Positions 32,621 to 40,479 of a stretch of 42,054 nucleotides of DNA are shown piece by piece. Origin of the DNA: Bacteroidales bacterium. Lineage in GTDB: Bacteria; Bacteroidota; Bacteroidia; Bacteroidales; UBA932. Position numbers and translations under genes: made by a program. Position 1 is the stretch's first letter, and each line of letters starts with the position of its first letter. The notes beneath the pieces were generated by a model. The model was not told the origin of the DNA. It worked only from the letters and a program-made list of their open reading frames with translations, and made no database searches. The DNA is taken from assembly GCA_017548505.1 (NCBI GenBank), contig JAFYZX010000110.1, positions 1 to 42,054 of the forward strand. Direction: 5' to 3'.

Positions 32621-33337
32621 TTACTTCTTGGCTTCTGTCTTCTCAACGTAAGGGAAAACCTTTACGAGCTCTACGTCGAATACGAGAGTTGAGTAAGCAG
32701 GAAGATCCGGACCCATTTCCCTTCCGCCGTAACCGAGGTTGAACGGAATCCAGAGTTTCTCCTTTCCGCCCTCGCCGATGAGCTGGAGGCCTTCGGACCA
32801 TCCAGGAATCACGCCGTTGAGAGGGAACTTGATGGTCTCTCCCCTGTCGTAGGAAGAATCAAACTGCTTGCCGTTGGTAAGGCAGCCCTTGTAGTTAACC
32901 TCAACGGTATCCTGAGGACCCGGCTTAAGCTCGTTGCCAGGAACTTCGATCTTGTACTGAAGGCCGCTCTCGGTCTCCTGTACGCCTTCGTTTTTCTTGT
33001 TCTCCTCAAAGAAAGCCTTCTCCTCTTCAGCCTTTACTACTCCGAGAGCCTCGTTGGCCTTCATCATGTACTGCTGAATGTACATAGGAGCGGTCTGGTC
33101 GTTGAAGATGGTGGTATCACCCTTCAGAACGGTCTTGATGGTGCTCATAACCTTTCCAAGGTTGATGTTGTCCAGCTGGGAACCGCGAAGCATGCCGGCG
33201 AATGCAACGCCAACCGCTACGCTTACGGAGTCAACTTCTCCCTGGGTAATTCCAGGCAGAGGTTTAGGATTGCTCTGGCAAGAAGCCAATATCATTGCGC
33301 TGAGCGCGCAGACTGCAATTGTCTTAAAAAACTTCAT
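32621..33337 (-). CDS. FKBP-type peptidyl-prolyl isomerase lipoprotein
   Basis: 238 residues with a lipoprotein signal (lipobox LASC, Cys20). A dimer-forming helical N-terminal part (about 35-120) precedes an FKBP domain (about 128-230): DTVEVNYKGCLTNGKQFDSSYDRG, VIPGWSEGLQLIGEGGKEKLWIP and LGYGGREMGPDLPAYSTLVFDVEL. The LGYGG and VIPGW motifs are the usual FkpA/Mip-type active-site frame. It assists folding of envelope proteins. Third gene of the unit, 24 bases after the agmatinase-family gene. Confidence 0.94.
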   Translation of the reverse strand: MKFFKTIAVCALSAMILASCQSNPKPLPGITQGEVDSVSVAVGVAFAGMLRGSQLDNINLGKVMSTIKTVLKGDTTIFNDQTAPMYIQQYMMKANEALGVVKAEEEKAFFEENKKNEGVQETESGLQYKIEVPGNELKPGPQDTVEVNYKGCLTNGKQFDSSYDRGETIKFPLNGVIPGWSEGLQLIGEGGKEKLWIPFNLGYGGREMGPDLPAYSTLVFDVELVKVFPYVEKTEAKK

Positions 33338-33361
33338 AATCCGAATATCTAATTGTTTATG

Positions 33362-34456
33362 TTATTTCTTTTCTCGGGCTGCAAATATAGCAAACAACGC
33401 CATCTTATGCAATAATCTTGCCCCGACATTGGCATCCCACTCGTTTTCTCCGGGAGCCACCTCGCAAAGGTCGAACCCGACAATATGTCTGTGCGATGCA
33501 ACTTCTCTCAGAAGATAAACCGCTTTCTGAAAGCTCAATCCTCCCGGAACAGGAGTACCGGTATTCGGGCAAAGTGAAGGGTCCAGGCCGTCTATGTCAA
33601 AACTTATATAGACGTCTTCCGGAAGGGTTTCAACGATTTCCCTGCAGATTTCCTTCCAGGTCTTACCATCTGCAATTGCTTCACCGATGCCGGCATCGGT
33701 GAAGGCCGTAATCCTTCCCTCGCGCTTTATGGAGTCGTGCTCGTCTGCGCAGAAGTCCCTGATACCCACCTGGGTGAGATGGCCGATATTGTCTATCTTG
33801 GAAAGGATGTTGAACATAATGGAAGCGTGGGAATGCTCAAAGCCCTCGTATGCTATCCTGAGGTCCGCGTGGGCGTCAAACTGAAGGACTCCCAGTTTCC
33901 TTCCCTCCGGAAGAGATGCGGCCGCGGCCTTTACGGCTCCGAAGGTTACGCTGTGCTCACCGCCCACAACTCCCGGAATCTTGCCTTGTGAAAGGTATCC
34001 CGCACACACCTGCTCCGTCAGGTAATTAACGGCGGCGGAAGCCTGGTTGACCTCCTCCTGCAAGCCCCTGAGTTCCTTATCCAAATCCCTTCCCTCTGAA
34101 AGACAATCTATTATCTTTTTAGCCTTGGTTCTTGATTCGGTGTTTATCGCCTTTATGTAATCGAAAACCTTGACTCTTCCGCCATCCTCCATATCTATCT
34201 CCGCCTCGTCCGTTCCGATCTTCAGCTCCGGACTGGACGGATAGTGCTCGTCATAAAGGTCCACCTGCACGGAAGCTCCGATTATAGCCTCCGGTCCCTC
34301 AGCGGTTCCTTCTGAATATGAAACCGTTGCATCCCACGGAACGGAAATCAGCACCACAGGACACTCGTCGTTGGAAAACGGCATTCCAAAATACCGGCCG
34401 TTTGCAACCCCCACTCCTGAAGGATCAAACTCCATCTCTTCTTTAATGTTTTCCAT
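33362..34456 (-). CDS. Agmatinase/arginase-family ureohydrolase
   Basis: 364 residues. The binuclear manganese site is complete: GGEHSVTFG, LQFDAHADLRIAYEGFEHSHA and SFDIDGLDPSLCPNTGTPVPGG, with Glu in the C-terminal FDLCEVAPGENE. The pattern fits agmatinase or the wider formimidoylglutamase/proclavaminate group; agmatinase (urea from agmatine in polyamine synthesis) is the likeliest. Compared with E. coli SpeB it has an N-terminal extension and an inserted helical stretch (RTKAKKIIDCLSEGRDLDKEL). 12 bases after kdsD. Confidence 0.9.
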   Translation of the reverse strand: MENIKEEMEFDPSGVGVANGRYFGMPFSNDECPVVLISVPWDATVSYSEGTAEGPEAIIGASVQVDLYDEHYPSSPELKIGTDEAEIDMEDGGRVKVFDYIKAINTESRTKAKKIIDCLSEGRDLDKELRGLQEEVNQASAAVNYLTEQVCAGYLSQGKIPGVVGGEHSVTFGAVKAAAASLPEGRKLGVLQFDAHADLRIAYEGFEHSHASIMFNILSKIDNIGHLTQVGIRDFCADEHDSIKREGRITAFTDAGIGEAIADGKTWKEICREIVETLPEDVYISFDIDGLDPSLCPNTGTPVPGGLSFQKAVYLLREVASHRHIVGFDLCEVAPGENEWDANVGARLLHKMALFAIFAAREKK

Positions 34457-34468
34457 ACTGTGACCTTA

Positions 34469-35443
34469 TTAGACGATGCCCTCGCGCAAGATGTCGTGGA
34501 TATGCACAAGGCCAACATAGCGGCCTTCCTTCATAACCACAACTGAGGTTATCTTGTTCTTCTGCATCATGTTGAAGGCGTTAACCGCCATATCGTTGAT
34601 ATCTATCTGCTTAGGATTGCGGCTCATTATGTCTTTAGCCACTATCTTGTCTCCCACGTGGATGCCTTTTTCCACCATTCGCCTGACGTCTCCATCCGTG
34701 ATAATGCCCTGCAGATCTCCCTTGCCATCCAGCACCACGGTTGCTCCGAGGCGGTTCTGGGAAATGTTGATTATGGTGTTCTGGATACTCTCGTTCATTC
34801 CCACAACCGGCCTTACATTAAGGTCCATAACGTCTGACACCCTGAGATACAGCCTCTTGCCAAGGCTTCCTCCCGGATGGTAAAGGGCAAACTGCTCCTG
34901 GGAAAAGCCCCTCATCTGCAGAAGGCAGACTGCCAGGGCGTCTCCCATAACCAGCTGGGTGGTAGTGGAAGAAGTAGGAGCCAGGTTGTTCGGGTCGCTC
35001 TCCTTGTCTACGGTGGCTCTTACAATGTAATCGGCGTGCTGAGCCAGGAATGAATCCACGGAAGAAACCATCGCGATTATCTTGTTGCCCATCCTTGCGA
35101 TCAGCGGCACCAGCACCTTGATCTCCGGAGTGTTGCCGCTCTTTGAGATGCAGAGCACCACATCGTCCTTCTGGATGATGCCAAGGTCTCCGTGAATGGC
35201 GTCTGCCGCGTGCATGAAAATGGCCGGAGTGCCGGTGGAATTCATGGTTGCCACAATCTTGGTTCCGATTATGGCGCTCTTCCCTATTCCGGTCACTATC
35301 AGCCTTCCCTTGCTGTGGAAAATCAGGTCAACCACCTCCAGAAAGGTCTCGTCTATGTATGAAGTAAGATTTGCCACGCTCTCGGCTTCCTGGGTAATAA
35401 CCTTGCGGGCAAGATCCAGAATTTTTCCGTCAGATTTTTTCAT
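34469..35443 (-). CDS. kdsD: Arabinose-5-phosphate isomerase (KdsD/KpsF family)
   Basis: 324 residues: an SIS sugar-isomerase domain (about 40-175, LIVTGIGKSAIIGTKIVATMNSTGTPAIF and CISKSGNTPEI) and two CBS domains (about 205-320, ending IHDILREGIV). The enzyme makes arabinose 5-phosphate for KDO of LPS. Motif HAADAIHGDLGIIQKDDVVL matches the family. Length and CBS pair are standard. The gene is divergent from recQ and first of its unit, with a -7 box at 35501-35508. Confidence 0.94.
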   Translation of the reverse strand: MKKSDGKILDLARKVITQEAESVANLTSYIDETFLEVVDLIFHSKGRLIVTGIGKSAIIGTKIVATMNSTGTPAIFMHAADAIHGDLGIIQKDDVVLCISKSGNTPEIKVLVPLIARMGNKIIAMVSSVDSFLAQHADYIVRATVDKESDPNNLAPTSSTTTQLVMGDALAVCLLQMRGFSQEQFALYHPGGSLGKRLYLRVSDVMDLNVRPVVGMNESIQNTIINISQNRLGATVVLDGKGDLQGIITDGDVRRMVEKGIHVGDKIVAKDIMSRNPKQIDINDMAVNAFNMMQKNKITSVVVMKEGRYVGLVHIHDILREGIV

Positions 35444-35500
35444 AAAAATTTTGACAACTTGGAATTATTGAGTACATTTATAACACAAATGCGTGCATCG

Positions 35501-35508
35501 CAAATATA
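35501..35508 (-). promoter_or_regulatory. -7 box of kdsD
   Basis: TATATTTG on the minus strand is a perfect box about 58 bases before the kdsD ATG at 35443. The place for a -33 element (about 35528-35532) falls on the recQ start codon. A weaker plus-strand candidate for recQ, TACATTTA at 35473-35480, has one mismatch. Confidence 0.5.
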
Positions 35509-35528
35509 GTGCAAAATAAGACAACTAG

Positions 35529-37748
35529 ATGAACATTACTTCAGAAACCCTTCGCAAACACCTTAAGGAGTTCTTCGGATTCTCCAACTTCAAGGAGCAG
35601 CAGGAAGACATCATAAAGCATCTGATCCGTGGCAACAACGCCTTCGTTCTTATGCCTACAGGCGGAGACAAGAGCCTTTGCTATCAGCTTCCGGCATTGC
35701 TGATGGAAGGTACGGCCGTAGTCGTATCCCCTCTTATCGCCCTTATGAAGAACCAGGTGGATGCCATAAGGGGTTTTGTCGCCGAGAAGGAAGGCATTGC
35801 ACACTTCCTAAATTCATCCCTGAACAAGGCTCAGGTACAGGAAGTTAAGGATGATCTTCTGAAGGGTATTACCAAGCTTCTCTACGTTGCCCCCGAATCG
35901 CTGACAAAAGAAGACAACATACAGCTGCTCAGGCAGTGCAAGATTTCTTTCTACGCAATAGACGAGGCCCACTGTATTTCCGAATGGGGTCACGATTTCC
36001 GTCCGGAGTACAGGAGAATACTCCCTATTGTCCAGGAGATCGGCCAGGCTCCTATCATAGCCCTCACGGCAACGGCCACTCCTAAGGTCCAGAGCGATAT
36101 CCTCAAGAACCTCGGCATGCCTAATGCCAAAGTCTTCAAGTCTTCCTTCAACCGTCCTAACCTCTATTACGAGATTCGCCCTAAGGTCAACACGGAGAAG
36201 GAAATCATAAAGTTCATCCGCCAGAACGAGGGCAAGAGCGGCATCATCTACTGCCTTTCCAGAAAGAAGGTGGAGGATATGGCGGAACTGCTTAACGTAA
36301 ACGGTATCAAGGCCTTGCCGTACCACGCCGGACTGGATGCGGCCACCAGGGCCTCCAACCAGGACAAGTTCCTGATGGAGGAGGTGGATGTGATTGTGGC
36401 CACCATCGCTTTCGGAATGGGAATAGACAAGCCGGACGTAAGGTTCGTCATCCATTACAACATCCCCAAGTCTCTGGAGGGCTACTACCAGGAGACAGGC
36501 CGTGCAGGAAGAGACGGAGGAGAGGGCAAATGCATCGCCTTCTACAGTTTCAACGATATTCTCAAGCTGGAGAAGTTCATGCAGAGCAAGCCTGTCGCCG
36601 AGCAGGAAATAGGAAAGCAGCTCCTGACAGAGACTGTTGCATACGCGGAGAGCAACCAGTGTCGCAGAAAGACTCTCCTTAACTATTTCGGAGAGGTTTA
36701 TCCTGAGGACGATTGCGGAAACTGCGACAACTGCCTGCACCGCCAGCCTCAGTTCGAGGGCAAGGATTACCTTGTCACGCTTTTCCAGCTCATCCGCTCC
36801 ATGAGGGAAAACTTCAAGGCAGACCATCTGGCAAACATCCTGGGAGGCGTCACCAACGCCATGATCACCTCCTACAAGCACAACACCAGCCGCTTCTTCG
36901 GCATAGACAGCGAGAAGGACGAGAAGTTCTGGCTGGCCGTCATCCGCCAGGCCTGCGTAGACCAGTTCCTCAAGAAAGACATTGAGCAATACGGCCTTAT
37001 CTCCCTGACAGACAAGGGCAAGGAGTTCCTTGCAAAACCATACTCCGTGATGCTGACGGAAGACCGCAAGTTTGAAGACACGGGAGAGGGAGACGATGTT
37101 GACGACGACATGCCGGCAGGAGGAAGAAAGGGTGGCGGCGGAGGAGACCAGACCCTCCTTGCAATGCTCAAGGACCTTAGAAAATCCATCGGCAAGAGGC
37201 TCAACCTTCCTCCATACGTAATCTTCACCGATCCGTCCCTTGAAGACATGACCATCTTCTATCCTGTCACCATAAAGGAACTCACCAACTGTTCCGGAGT
37301 GGGTATGGGCAAGGCGGAAAAGTACGGCAAGGAGTTCGTTGAACTCATAGCAAAATACGTTGAGGAAAACGAAATTCTCCGCCCGGACGACTTCGACTTC
37401 AAGATCCGCTCAACCGAAGACAGCTCCAACATCGGAAGGTTCATCATCCACAACACTGATATGCACGTCCCTTTGGATGAGATTGCAAGGATGAAGGATC
37501 TTGACATGGACGAGCTCCTTACCAAGATCGAGGCAATGGTTGCTGCCGGAAACCGCATCAAGATAGACTATTACATCCGCCAGGCAGTGGATGAGGACAA
37601 GATCGAGGATATCTACGACTACTTCAAGGAAGAGGCAGAGTCAGACTCTCTTGTAGATGCCATGAAAGCCCTCGGCCCGGATTACGAAGAAGAGGAAATC
37701 CGCCTCATCCGCATCAAATTCCTCACGGAAGTTGCCAACGGCTACTAG
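35529..37748 (+). CDS. recQ: ATP-dependent DNA helicase RecQ, Walker A with Asp before Lys
   Basis: 739 residues. The RecQ layout is complete: motif 0 FSNFKEQQEDIIKHLI, motif Ia VVSPLIALMKNQVDAIR, DEAHCISEWGHDFRPEY, TATATP, IATIAFGMGIDKPDVRFVIHY, QETGRAGRDG, a zinc-binding CRRKTLLNYFGEVYP-x-DDCGNCDNC, then RQC winged helix and an HRDC domain (about 535-615). A last helical part after about 640 (DMHVPLDEIARMKD onward) exceeds E. coli RecQ and is common in Bacteroidota. Odd point: the Walker A reads MPTGGDKSLCYQ with Asp47 (GAC, 35667-35669) where Gly normally stands before Lys48. It unwinds DNA in recombination and fork repair if active. Confidence 0.93.
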   Translation: MNITSETLRKHLKEFFGFSNFKEQQEDIIKHLIRGNNAFVLMPTGGDKSLCYQLPALLMEGTAVVVSPLIALMKNQVDAIRGFVAEKEGIAHFLNSSLNKAQVQEVKDDLLKGITKLLYVAPESLTKEDNIQLLRQCKISFYAIDEAHCISEWGHDFRPEYRRILPIVQEIGQAPIIALTATATPKVQSDILKNLGMPNAKVFKSSFNRPNLYYEIRPKVNTEKEIIKFIRQNEGKSGIIYCLSRKKVEDMAELLNVNGIKALPYHAGLDAATRASNQDKFLMEEVDVIVATIAFGMGIDKPDVRFVIHYNIPKSLEGYYQETGRAGRDGGEGKCIAFYSFNDILKLEKFMQSKPVAEQEIGKQLLTETVAYAESNQCRRKTLLNYFGEVYPEDDCGNCDNCLHRQPQFEGKDYLVTLFQLIRSMRENFKADHLANILGGVTNAMITSYKHNTSRFFGIDSEKDEKFWLAVIRQACVDQFLKKDIEQYGLISLTDKGKEFLAKPYSVMLTEDRKFEDTGEGDDVDDDMPAGGRKGGGGGDQTLLAMLKDLRKSIGKRLNLPPYVIFTDPSLEDMTIFYPVTIKELTNCSGVGMGKAEKYGKEFVELIAKYVEENEILRPDDFDFKIRSTEDSSNIGRFIIHNTDMHVPLDEIARMKDLDMDELLTKIEAMVAAGNRIKIDYYIRQAVDEDKIEDIYDYFKEEAESDSLVDAMKALGPDYEEEEIRLIRIKFLTEVANGY

Positions 37749-37833
37749 CTCGCCCAGCCATATAGAAATCTTTTTGCCAGAAAATGAAATTTTTTCCGGA
37801 CAACGGAGTATATGCTTATGTAAACACTTAAAG

Positions 37834-37840
37834 AAGGAGG
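37834..37840 (+). promoter_or_regulatory. Strong Shine-Dalgarno site deciding the start at 37846
   Basis: AAGGAGG stands 5 bases before the ATG at 37846. Such a complete site is uncommon among the Bacteroidota genes here and picks this ATG over the earlier in-frame one at 37732, which overlaps recQ. Confidence 0.7.
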
Positions 37841-37845
37841 TAAAT

Positions 37846-38568
37846 ATGGACGTAAAAACACTTGAAAACAGGCTTCAGATTCTTATTGATTCAAAACGCA
37901 GCGGTATTTTGTACAAGCACATAGACGGCGAGCAGGCATACGGACTTGTTTATCTGCATCCTTTAAAGACATTATTGGCTCTTGACGGAGATTTAGGTAA
38001 GCAATATGGTACAGTAACCAGCGGTTCGGACGGCCTCTGGCTGATTAAGCATTACGCCGGCTATAGTGACAACTGCTACCCTTCCGGTGCAGATATGGAG
38101 GATTCTGAATACCTAAGCGAGCGTTTCAGTGATTTGCTCTGGATGATGTCTCACGATACAATGGAAATGAACTGCATGGAAGATAAGTACGACACGGATT
38201 CGTTTGACTATGAGCTTGGCCTTATGGGAGATAACCCGGGTTGGGACCGCGTATTCTCCTTTAAACTTATGGGCAAGGATACCTATGAAAACGATTACAA
38301 CGCTTTCTGGGAGAGTTTCAGGGACAACAAGGAATTTTCTGTCACCGATCGTGACGGAAACACTCAAAACTTCATCGCTGACGTGATAAAAACCGATGAC
38401 GGAGATTTTATTTTCAGGTTGTCCGTAATTATCCGCAAACCTTATGTAAACAGGCAAACCGGCAAAACCCGGATAAGGACCAGACGTAAAGCTCTGCTTT
38501 ATACTTTAAGTCTACCAACCCTTTACGCAAAGTCCTGGACCCTTGTTTTCAAAAAATACCTTCTATAG
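37846..38568 (+). CDS. Protein of unknown function in a three-gene unit
   Basis: 240 residues from the ATG at 37846. No signal peptide and no long hydrophobic stretch, so it is probably cytoplasmic. It begins with a helix (MDVKTLENRLQILIDSKRSG). A mixed region with GLVYLHPLKTLLALDGD and WLIKHYAGYSDNCYPSGADMED follows. Then comes an acidic stretch with SERFSDLLWMMSHDTMEMN. The end is basic (YVNRQTGKTRIRTRRKALL). No catalytic motif is recognised. It lies 97 bases after recQ and its stop overlaps the next start (TAGTG), so it is coupled to the repeat protein. It could be a partner of the two secreted proteins downstream or an unrelated gene. Confidence 0.7.
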   Translation: MDVKTLENRLQILIDSKRSGILYKHIDGEQAYGLVYLHPLKTLLALDGDLGKQYGTVTSGSDGLWLIKHYAGYSDNCYPSGADMEDSEYLSERFSDLLWMMSHDTMEMNCMEDKYDTDSFDYELGLMGDNPGWDRVFSFKLMGKDTYENDYNAFWESFRDNKEFSVTDRDGNTQNFIADVIKTDDGDFIFRLSVIIRKPYVNRQTGKTRIRTRRKALLYTLSLPTLYAKSWTLVFKKYLL

Positions 38569-38924
38569 TGAGAAAGCTTTTTATTTTCCTGCTTTTGTCA
38601 ATTGTGGTAATGACCAGCGGATCACTGAGAATTAAATACGTAAGAAGCGGACAGAGCCAATGTGGCACTATCCTGTACAACATAGACGGCAACTGGATTA
38701 GGGAAGGGCAGTCGCCAAGCGGAAAGATTGTTTTCAATCTGGATGGCAAATATGTCCGCCAAGGACAGACTTGCACCGGTACAATTCTCTATAACATAGA
38801 CAGAAACTACATCCGCAAGGGGCAAAGTGTCTGCGGAGAGATTCTCTATAACATAGACGGCAGATACATCCGTAAAGGGATGAGCATAAATGGAACAATT
38901 GTTTTTAACCTAACCGAATATTGA
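38568..38924 (+). CDS. Secreted protein of five 19-residue repeats
   Basis: 118 residues starting with GTG at 38568 inside the stop of the gene before (TAGTG). Residues 1-19 form a signal-like hydrophobic segment (KLFIFLLLSIVVMTS). From Tyr24 to Tyr118 the protein is exactly five 19-residue repeats of the type (Y/W)(V/I)RxGQSxxGxI(L/V)(Y/F)N(I/L)DGx. The units alternate between TILYNID and KIVFNLD. The pattern suggests a small closed beta structure, one strand pair per repeat. I recall Bacteroidota proteins annotated as '5-fold beta-flower', which fits the count, but cannot confirm. Three cysteines (Cys32, Cys69, Cys89) fall in equivalent loop positions of repeats 1, 3 and 4. Confidence 0.75.
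   Translation: MRKLFIFLLLSIVVMTSGSLRIKYVRSGQSQCGTILYNIDGNWIREGQSPSGKIVFNLDGKYVRQGQTCTGTILYNIDRNYIRKGQSVCGEILYNIDGRYIRKGMSINGTIVFNLTEY
38637..38921 (+). repeat. Five 57-bp tandem repeats
   Basis: Units start at 38637, 38694, 38751, 38808 and 38865 and fill the mature coding part of the 118-residue protein. The protein repeats are strongly alike, the DNA less so, suggesting old duplication and selection on the protein. Confidence 0.85.
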
Positions 38925-39607
38925 TGAAACACATTTTTATAATTGCCATTGTTGCGGCTATGGTTGCCGCAAGCTGCACAAACAGAAACACAGAGAAGGA
39001 AATTGACTACGAATCCCTTACAGCGGAGGAGATGCTGGCTGTGATGCGTGCAGACACAAGCTGGACGCGGGAACTTGATTCCATGGCCCAGGTTGCAATA
39101 GGCCCCGGAGCCAAGTGCATAGACCCTGTCTGGCACCTGTTCTCTTATGACGGACGTTTCTGGCTGTTCAACCAGGACTGGGGCGGGGTTCTGGAAATCC
39201 CGGAAGGCTATATCCCGGAAGACGATTACACCCAGACCCTCCTGTCTTTTCACGGCACCAGTGCAAATTCCCCCGATTCTCTTGTACGCATATCCTTCTA
39301 TGAAGGTTTCCAGGGCCTCACTTATGATGAGTTTATAGAGAACACTTGCAACAATCTTCTGGAGGACAATTTTATCATCGACGATAAGACAATACAGGAC
39401 AGCATCTTGACTATCCGTGCCCATAATGACTTTAGTATTAACTACTACGGCAAATATATGTACAAGGACAGCTGCTTTGTAGAGCATGTAGCCGTAGTCC
39501 AGTACCCTGACAACCGAAAGGAGGAAGGAGAAGCGATAATCCCGATGGTTAACCGCTATCCGGCCGGACCGAACGGCAAAATCTATGTCGGCTGGGCCAA
39601 CCAGTAG
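38924..39607 (+). CDS. Lipoprotein of unknown function
   Basis: 227 residues from the ATG at 38924, overlapping the previous stop (TGATG). The lipoprotein signal has lipobox AASC (Cys18). The mature part begins with an acidic helix (SLTAEEMLAVMRADTSWT). A folded region follows with HLFSYDGRFWLFNQDWGGVLEIPEGY, LVRISFYEGFQGLTYDEFIENTC, and ends KIYVGWANQ. No family recognised. The last 25 bases overlap the convergent miaA gene. Together with the two genes before, each coupled by one-base overlaps, it forms a compact operon. Confidence 0.75.
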   Translation: MKHIFIIAIVAAMVAASCTNRNTEKEIDYESLTAEEMLAVMRADTSWTRELDSMAQVAIGPGAKCIDPVWHLFSYDGRFWLFNQDWGGVLEIPEGYIPEDDYTQTLLSFHGTSANSPDSLVRISFYEGFQGLTYDEFIENTCNNLLEDNFIIDDKTIQDSILTIRAHNDFSINYYGKYMYKDSCFVEHVAVVQYPDNRKEEGEAIIPMVNRYPAGPNGKIYVGWANQ

Positions 39608-40479
39608 ATGCTGTGGTCACGGGCCCAGTAGGACATCTGCCGCTTGGCGTAATGTCGGGTGTTTGTCTTGATTTTTTCTATAGCCTCCGCGATGGAGGTT
39701 TTGCCGTCAAGATAATCGAAGAGTTCCCTGTAGCCCACTGTCCTCAGCGGTGGAATGTGCAATAAATCAGGGCAGAAGACACTGTCTTTGTAACGGAATC
39801 TGTCCAGGGATTTGACCTCTTCCAGAAGCCCTTCCTCCATCATTTTGTCCACCCTTTTGTTTATGCGTTCATAGAGTTTATCGCGGTCCATGGTCAGGCC
39901 AACTTTCTCGATTTTGAACGGACGGAGTTTGGAAGGCTCAGTCTTCCAGTCAGAGAACTTTTTGCCGGTCTGGAGGGTAACTTCCAGGGCTCGGATAATC
40001 CTTTGCGGGTTGGCAATGTCAATTGTGTTGTAGGATTCGGGATCAACTTGCTTAAGCTGATATCGCAGAGACTCTATCCCCTCTTCCTTCATTTTGGCGT
40101 TAAGGGAATCGCGGAGTTCCATATCAGGCTCCGGAAAGGCATCCAGGCCGTTGCAGACGGCATCTATGTAAAGGCCGCTGCCACCGCACATTATCAAGCG
40201 GTCGTGAGTCTTGAAAAGATCCTCGAGAAGATTTAGGGCATCTATCTCGTACTGGCCGGCAGCATAATGCTCCGTGATGGATTTTGTCTGGATGAAGTAA
40301 TGCTTAACCTCTTTGAGCTGCTCCTTGGAGGGAACGGCGGTACCGATGGTCATCTCCCTGAAAATCTGGCGGCTGTCGCAGTTGATGACAGGAGAACCAA
40401 TCTGTTTGGCAAGACTGATTGCGTATGCGGTCTTGCCGACAGCTGTAGGGCCAAGTATTATCGTAAGAACCTTTTCCAC
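39583..40479 (-). CDS. miaA: tRNA dimethylallyltransferase
   Basis: 298 residues starting with GTG at 40479 inside the stop of the permease gene (TAGTG overlap). It adds the isopentenyl group to A37 of tRNAs reading UNN codons. Motifs: P-loop GPTAVGKTAYAIS, INCDSRQIFREMTIGTA, GGSGLYIDAVCNGLD, ANPQRIIRALEV and TNTRHYAKRQMSYW. The length is normal. Coupling to a permease is probably only a matter of shared transcription. Confidence 0.96.
   Translation of the reverse strand: MEKVLTIILGPTAVGKTAYAISLAKQIGSPVINCDSRQIFREMTIGTAVPSKEQLKEVKHYFIQTKSITEHYAAGQYEIDALNLLEDLFKTHDRLIMCGGSGLYIDAVCNGLDAFPEPDMELRDSLNAKMKEEGIESLRYQLKQVDPESYNTIDIANPQRIIRALEVTLQTGKKFSDWKTEPSKLRPFKIEKVGLTMDRDKLYERINKRVDKMMEEGLLEEVKSLDRFRYKDSVFCPDLLHIPPLRTVGYRELFDYLDGKTSIAEAIEKIKTNTRHYAKRQMSYWARDHSIYWLAQPT

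Noticed and set aside
35814-36989. 391-codon open frame on the minus strand
   Set aside because: Antisense to recQ, in the helicase and zinc-binding region; the translation is not protein-like.
38637-38921. Possible CRISPR or minisatellite
   Set aside because: The 57-base units are conserved at protein level rather than DNA level and code for a secreted protein.
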